Of a stretch of DNA of 64,000 nt, positions 60,890-64,000 are shown piece by piece. The position numbers and the translations under genes were made by a program. The first letter of the stretch is position 1. The number at the start of each line of letters is the position of its first letter. Source of the stretch: Sparassis latifolia (Eukaryota > Basidiomycota > Agaricomycetes > Polyporales > Sparassidaceae); assembly GCA_018466975.1 (NCBI GenBank), contig CM031553.1, positions 124,001 to 188,000 of the forward strand, in the 5' to 3' direction. The notes below the pieces were generated by a model. The model did not search any database. It was not told the DNA's origin and was given only the letters and a program-made list of their open reading frames with translations.

Positions 60890-63800
60890 ACGCCTCGACA
60901 AACTCGATATGTAAGAAAAGGAAGATGATGATGACCCGATACCCACCCCACAATGCCTCGTTCCTCTTCGCCATCGCACATCATCGATCGGTGCGCATTT
61001 GTGTCCGCGACCCCTGTTGATCTCGATATGTTCGCGGATGTATATTTGCGTCGCGAGCCAAACCATATCTGCCTGACACCCAGCTCTCTCTGAGTCCTGG
61101 ATCATTGAGCAATAGCGCACTGCACGGTAACAGCACAATATATCCTGCACAATGGCCATCGAGAAGCGGTCAACACGGAAGCACAGAAGCGGGCTTCGAT
61201 ATTCGACGCATCCGCACGTCCATTTTGTTCGCCGCGACGGTGAGTGCGGGATCCTGTCATGTACGTGCTGCCCTCCGTGCGATTTCTTTACCAGGTCTGC
61301 AGTGGAACGTTGAGGTGTGAGAACGACCAGGTCAGCAACTCCTCGGCGCGGGCATCGTCGAGCATGTCCCGTTCGTTGACCAGTGTTCACAACTAGGGCC
61401 ACCGCGACGTACCATAAACGCGCAGCACTGACGGAAGGATATCGCAAACAAAACGCACGAAATACGATAGACGCACGCATCTCGTCTCCCGCCCAGGAGC
61501 TCGAGCGGGATCTTCGCTGCACACCCCGTGAAGCGGAGCACGACCGACGTCTGTACTGTGGAGGCTCCGGGGAGAAGCAAAGCGCGCGGCGGATATATGG
61601 CCCCGAATGTATAAATATCAAGCATAAAACGGCGCAGAAGGAATGTCGGAAAAGAGAGATAAGCGGCGCGCTCGACAAGGGGGCAAGAGAGTCCTAACCA
61701 TTGTGGGGAGCTCCGGGAGTGTATACAGCAGGATACGGGTACGGCGGAGGAGGGTGTGGTGTTGCGAGCACCGGCACGTCCAAGCCGCGAGCAGACCGCC
61801 GATGGGCCGTGACAATATCGAGATCGGGCCTATTGAAAAGATTTCTTGAAACTCTCAAGTTTCAGCGGGCCACGCTGCATATTGCGTGTGTTTTTCGAGT
61901 CGGCGGATGCACTGGTGCTGACTGCAGCTGAGCGACGAGGGTGCTTGTTGTGCGCGTCTCTCGCTGGACATGATCGACGGCTATAGTCGGTCACGATCTG
62001 ACCTTGAGAAGGTGCTTCGGAATGAGACTGGACGTGGAGATGGCACGCAGTCAAGATTCGACATAGGACGCTGCGCTGGTTTAGAACCGTGCCTCGTGAA
62101 CCACCGGAGGTAAGTACTACGGAGACGCGTCTCCGGCTCTAAAGAGATCGCACACACCGCATCGACGTAGGCACGCACGCGTCGACAACACAGAGAGAGA
62201 CGCACCGCGCTGCGTTGCAGGTGCGCCACGCGAAAACTCTACGACATCGCATCTTGAATTCCGTCCTCACTTCGACCCGGTCCGGAAAAAAACCAAACCC
62301 GCTCGCAATCGCACGAAAGTCGCACGAACGCTCCCGCCGCATCTCCACACGACGACGTCCGAACACACAGCAGAACGCCACACCCGGCGGCGAGCACGAG
62401 CACGCCGACAGCGCCTGCCTCACCCCATCGCCAGCTCCGCCGCAGAGGGCCGTCCCGCTCCGAAACCTCCAAGGGAGCAATACGCGAGGTCCCCGGGCAA
62501 ACTCCGAGGGCGAGCACGCGCGCGCACACCACACGCGCGGATCCACTCCTCAGCACCGAGCGGCGTGCGGCCGAACAGCCAGGCCCACCGTCACATCTCG
62601 CAGACGATCCCGCGGTGGCAGCGGCGGCGGGCACTCCACCCTGCGCGAAATCTCCAGGGAAAGGCGCGGATATAGCAATGTGCGATCCGAGCAGACGCTC
62701 CCGCTCGTAACTAGTACCTGAGCCTTTTGCGCGCTGAGTGGAGGGAGCCGCACCCGCCCAGGAGTCACAATGCCTCCCCCCCGCACGCACGCGTAGGCAA
62801 AAAAAATCTGAGTGCACACGAGGGGTACGTACGCCGTCCGACGAAGTGGGCACGGAAGGGGGAGCACGAGCCTGGACCGATCCCGCCGAAGCGCGCACGG
62901 CAACACCCACCTTGGAAGTAAATCTCGCGGCACACGACGCACGTGGCCGAGCGGGCAACGACGCCACAGCACGCACCTCGGTATCAGGCCGCACGAGCTG
63001 CTCGTCGGCGGCACGGGGGAGAGCGCGAGCGCGGGCGGAGCCCCACAGGACGTATCCCGCGCACGCCCGTCCGCCTGCACGCACCTCTCTGGGCGCACGA
63101 GCGCTAGGCTTGCGGATGTGGACCGTGGAGCGGGGTGTCGCGGGATCCCGCATGAGCGGCGGAGGTTCGGCAGGTGGCGAGGGTTTGGTGCCGAATGCGT
63201 ATTCCCCGCGGGAGAGAGAGAGGCGGGGGAACACCGCGCGGATGTCCGACGCGTGCGTGGGCGCAGTGCACAGACCTCGGAGGCGTGCGCAGGGCAGGCT
63301 CTGGCGCCACTGGCACGCGCAGGGCGGGGCTCGCGATGTAGAGCCCCGGGCGCTCTCCACGAGCACGGCGGGCACTCGCGCATCCACGGCCCTCGGCGGG
63401 GCATGCGAATGTCCAAGGGCCGTTCGCGGGATGGGCGGTTCGGCGGGCGCGGGGTCGCTGGGGAGCGTGCGGAACGGGATGGGAGGCGTGTGGAGGGCGA
63501 CGGCGTCCGCGCGCGACGAGCGGTCTGGCCGCGTGCGTGCGTTCAGGGTGTCGGTGGATAGCACGAGCGAATATGTCTTCGCACACAGGGGGAGACACGG
63601 CGGGGGCGTGCAGAGGCGGCATGGGGTCTTTGGAGCGTGCGGGTGGTCTGATCGTGGAGGGGAGACGCGGGTCGGGGGCGCGGAATGCGGGTGGTTGCAG
63701 TAGTGGATATATCTGTATGACGTCCGATGGTCGGCGGAGTTTTGGTGCCTAGTTGCTGGGGGCCCGTCATGTACATTGTGTAGCACCGTCTCTGGCCCGA

Positions 63801-63999
63801 CTGGGACGAGCGACGTCGCGCGGTGTGTGCGGTCTAGCGTGTATGTGCGCGTTCGGCGCGAGCGAATACTTTTGTTCACACAGCAGTGGAACGAGGACAC
63901 GGCGGGCGGCGGAGGGCCTTTGGTTGCGCGTGTGGGCGGTCCGACTCTTGGTTGGAGTATGTGTCGGCGTAGAGGACCAGGGCGGCAGTGGGTCAGCAC
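60890..63999 (-). repeat. Right arm of large GC-rich inverted repeat
   Basis: Runs to the window edge. In reverse orientation it follows the order of 48050-49310 but carries an extra block of about 1 kb (61300-62230), part of which recurs at 52285-52620. Internal duplications are also seen: the word gccagtcgggccagagac occurs in related forms near 63795 and 63320. Extreme GC content leaves a 586-codon frame open on the minus strand (62239-63999) and a 321-codon frame on the plus strand (62738-63703). Both are Arg/Pro/Ala-rich, lack any domain and overlap each other, so they are not called as genes. Confidence 0.65.
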
Positions 64000-64000
64000 G

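Noticed and set aside
62239..63999. 586-codon minus-strand gene
   Set aside because: Overlaps equally long frames on the other strand, lies in a GC-rich repeat also found at 48050-49310, and has no domain or intron structure.
1..64000. CRISPR array or bacterial-type operon
   Set aside because: Spliced genes and repeats of non-CRISPR spacing; no direct repeats with unique spacers were seen.

Overview
The window is a piece of a basidiomycete (Agaricomycete, probably polypore-like) nuclear genome. Evidence: genes are split by many 45-60 bp GT-AG introns, and the families found are typical of mushroom-forming fungi (DUF6533 and DUF6534 membrane proteins, F-box proteins with a C-terminal Cys motif, HNH_2 proteins, APH-fold kinases, OTT_1508-like deaminase). 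It also carries a decayed hAT transposon and LTR-like debris. All gene models were spliced by eye, so exon ends are provisional.

Layout. 1-3968: 3' part of an ABCC-type ABC transporter (+). 4377-5857: HNH_2 endonuclease-domain protein (+). 6845-7864: conserved small acidic/basic protein of unknown function (+). 8233-8326: intron-containing tRNA (-). 10472-12257: DUF6533 membrane protein with an in-frame stop (+). 12475-18950: decayed 6.5 kb hAT element with a perfect 8-bp target duplication, itself interrupted by about 2.4 kb of LTR-like sequence. 19161-19371 and 22076-22280: two copies of a 0.2 kb palindromic MITE-like repeat. 22906-24572: broken adhesin-like (DUF4097-type) membrane protein (-).

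25411-32438 holds the most interesting locus: one long multi-exon gene that appears to encode a UBL-like N-terminus, a CCCH-like finger, a U-box, a von Willebrand A domain and a complete E2 ubiquitin-conjugating (UBC) domain with its active-site Cys. E2 and E3 activities would thus sit in one polypeptide.

32985-35102: DHA2-type MFS transporter (-). 36548-38828: DUF6534 seven-TM protein (+). 40851-43403 and 43801-46311: tandem F-box paralogues (-), the second frameshifted in several places. 48050-49310 and 60890-63999: arms of a large, diverged, GC-rich inverted repeat that produces long spurious open frames. Between the arms lie two divergent APH-family genes (52863-54134 minus, 56257-57544 plus), a small uncharacterised gene (54618-55100, -), tandem repeats, and an OTT_1508-like deaminase gene (57943-60689, +).

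The genes do not form an operon or an obvious metabolic cluster. The common theme of the right half is rapidly evolving accessory families (F-box, APH, deaminase, ubiquitin fusion), often as an intact/decayed pair and surrounded by repeats.
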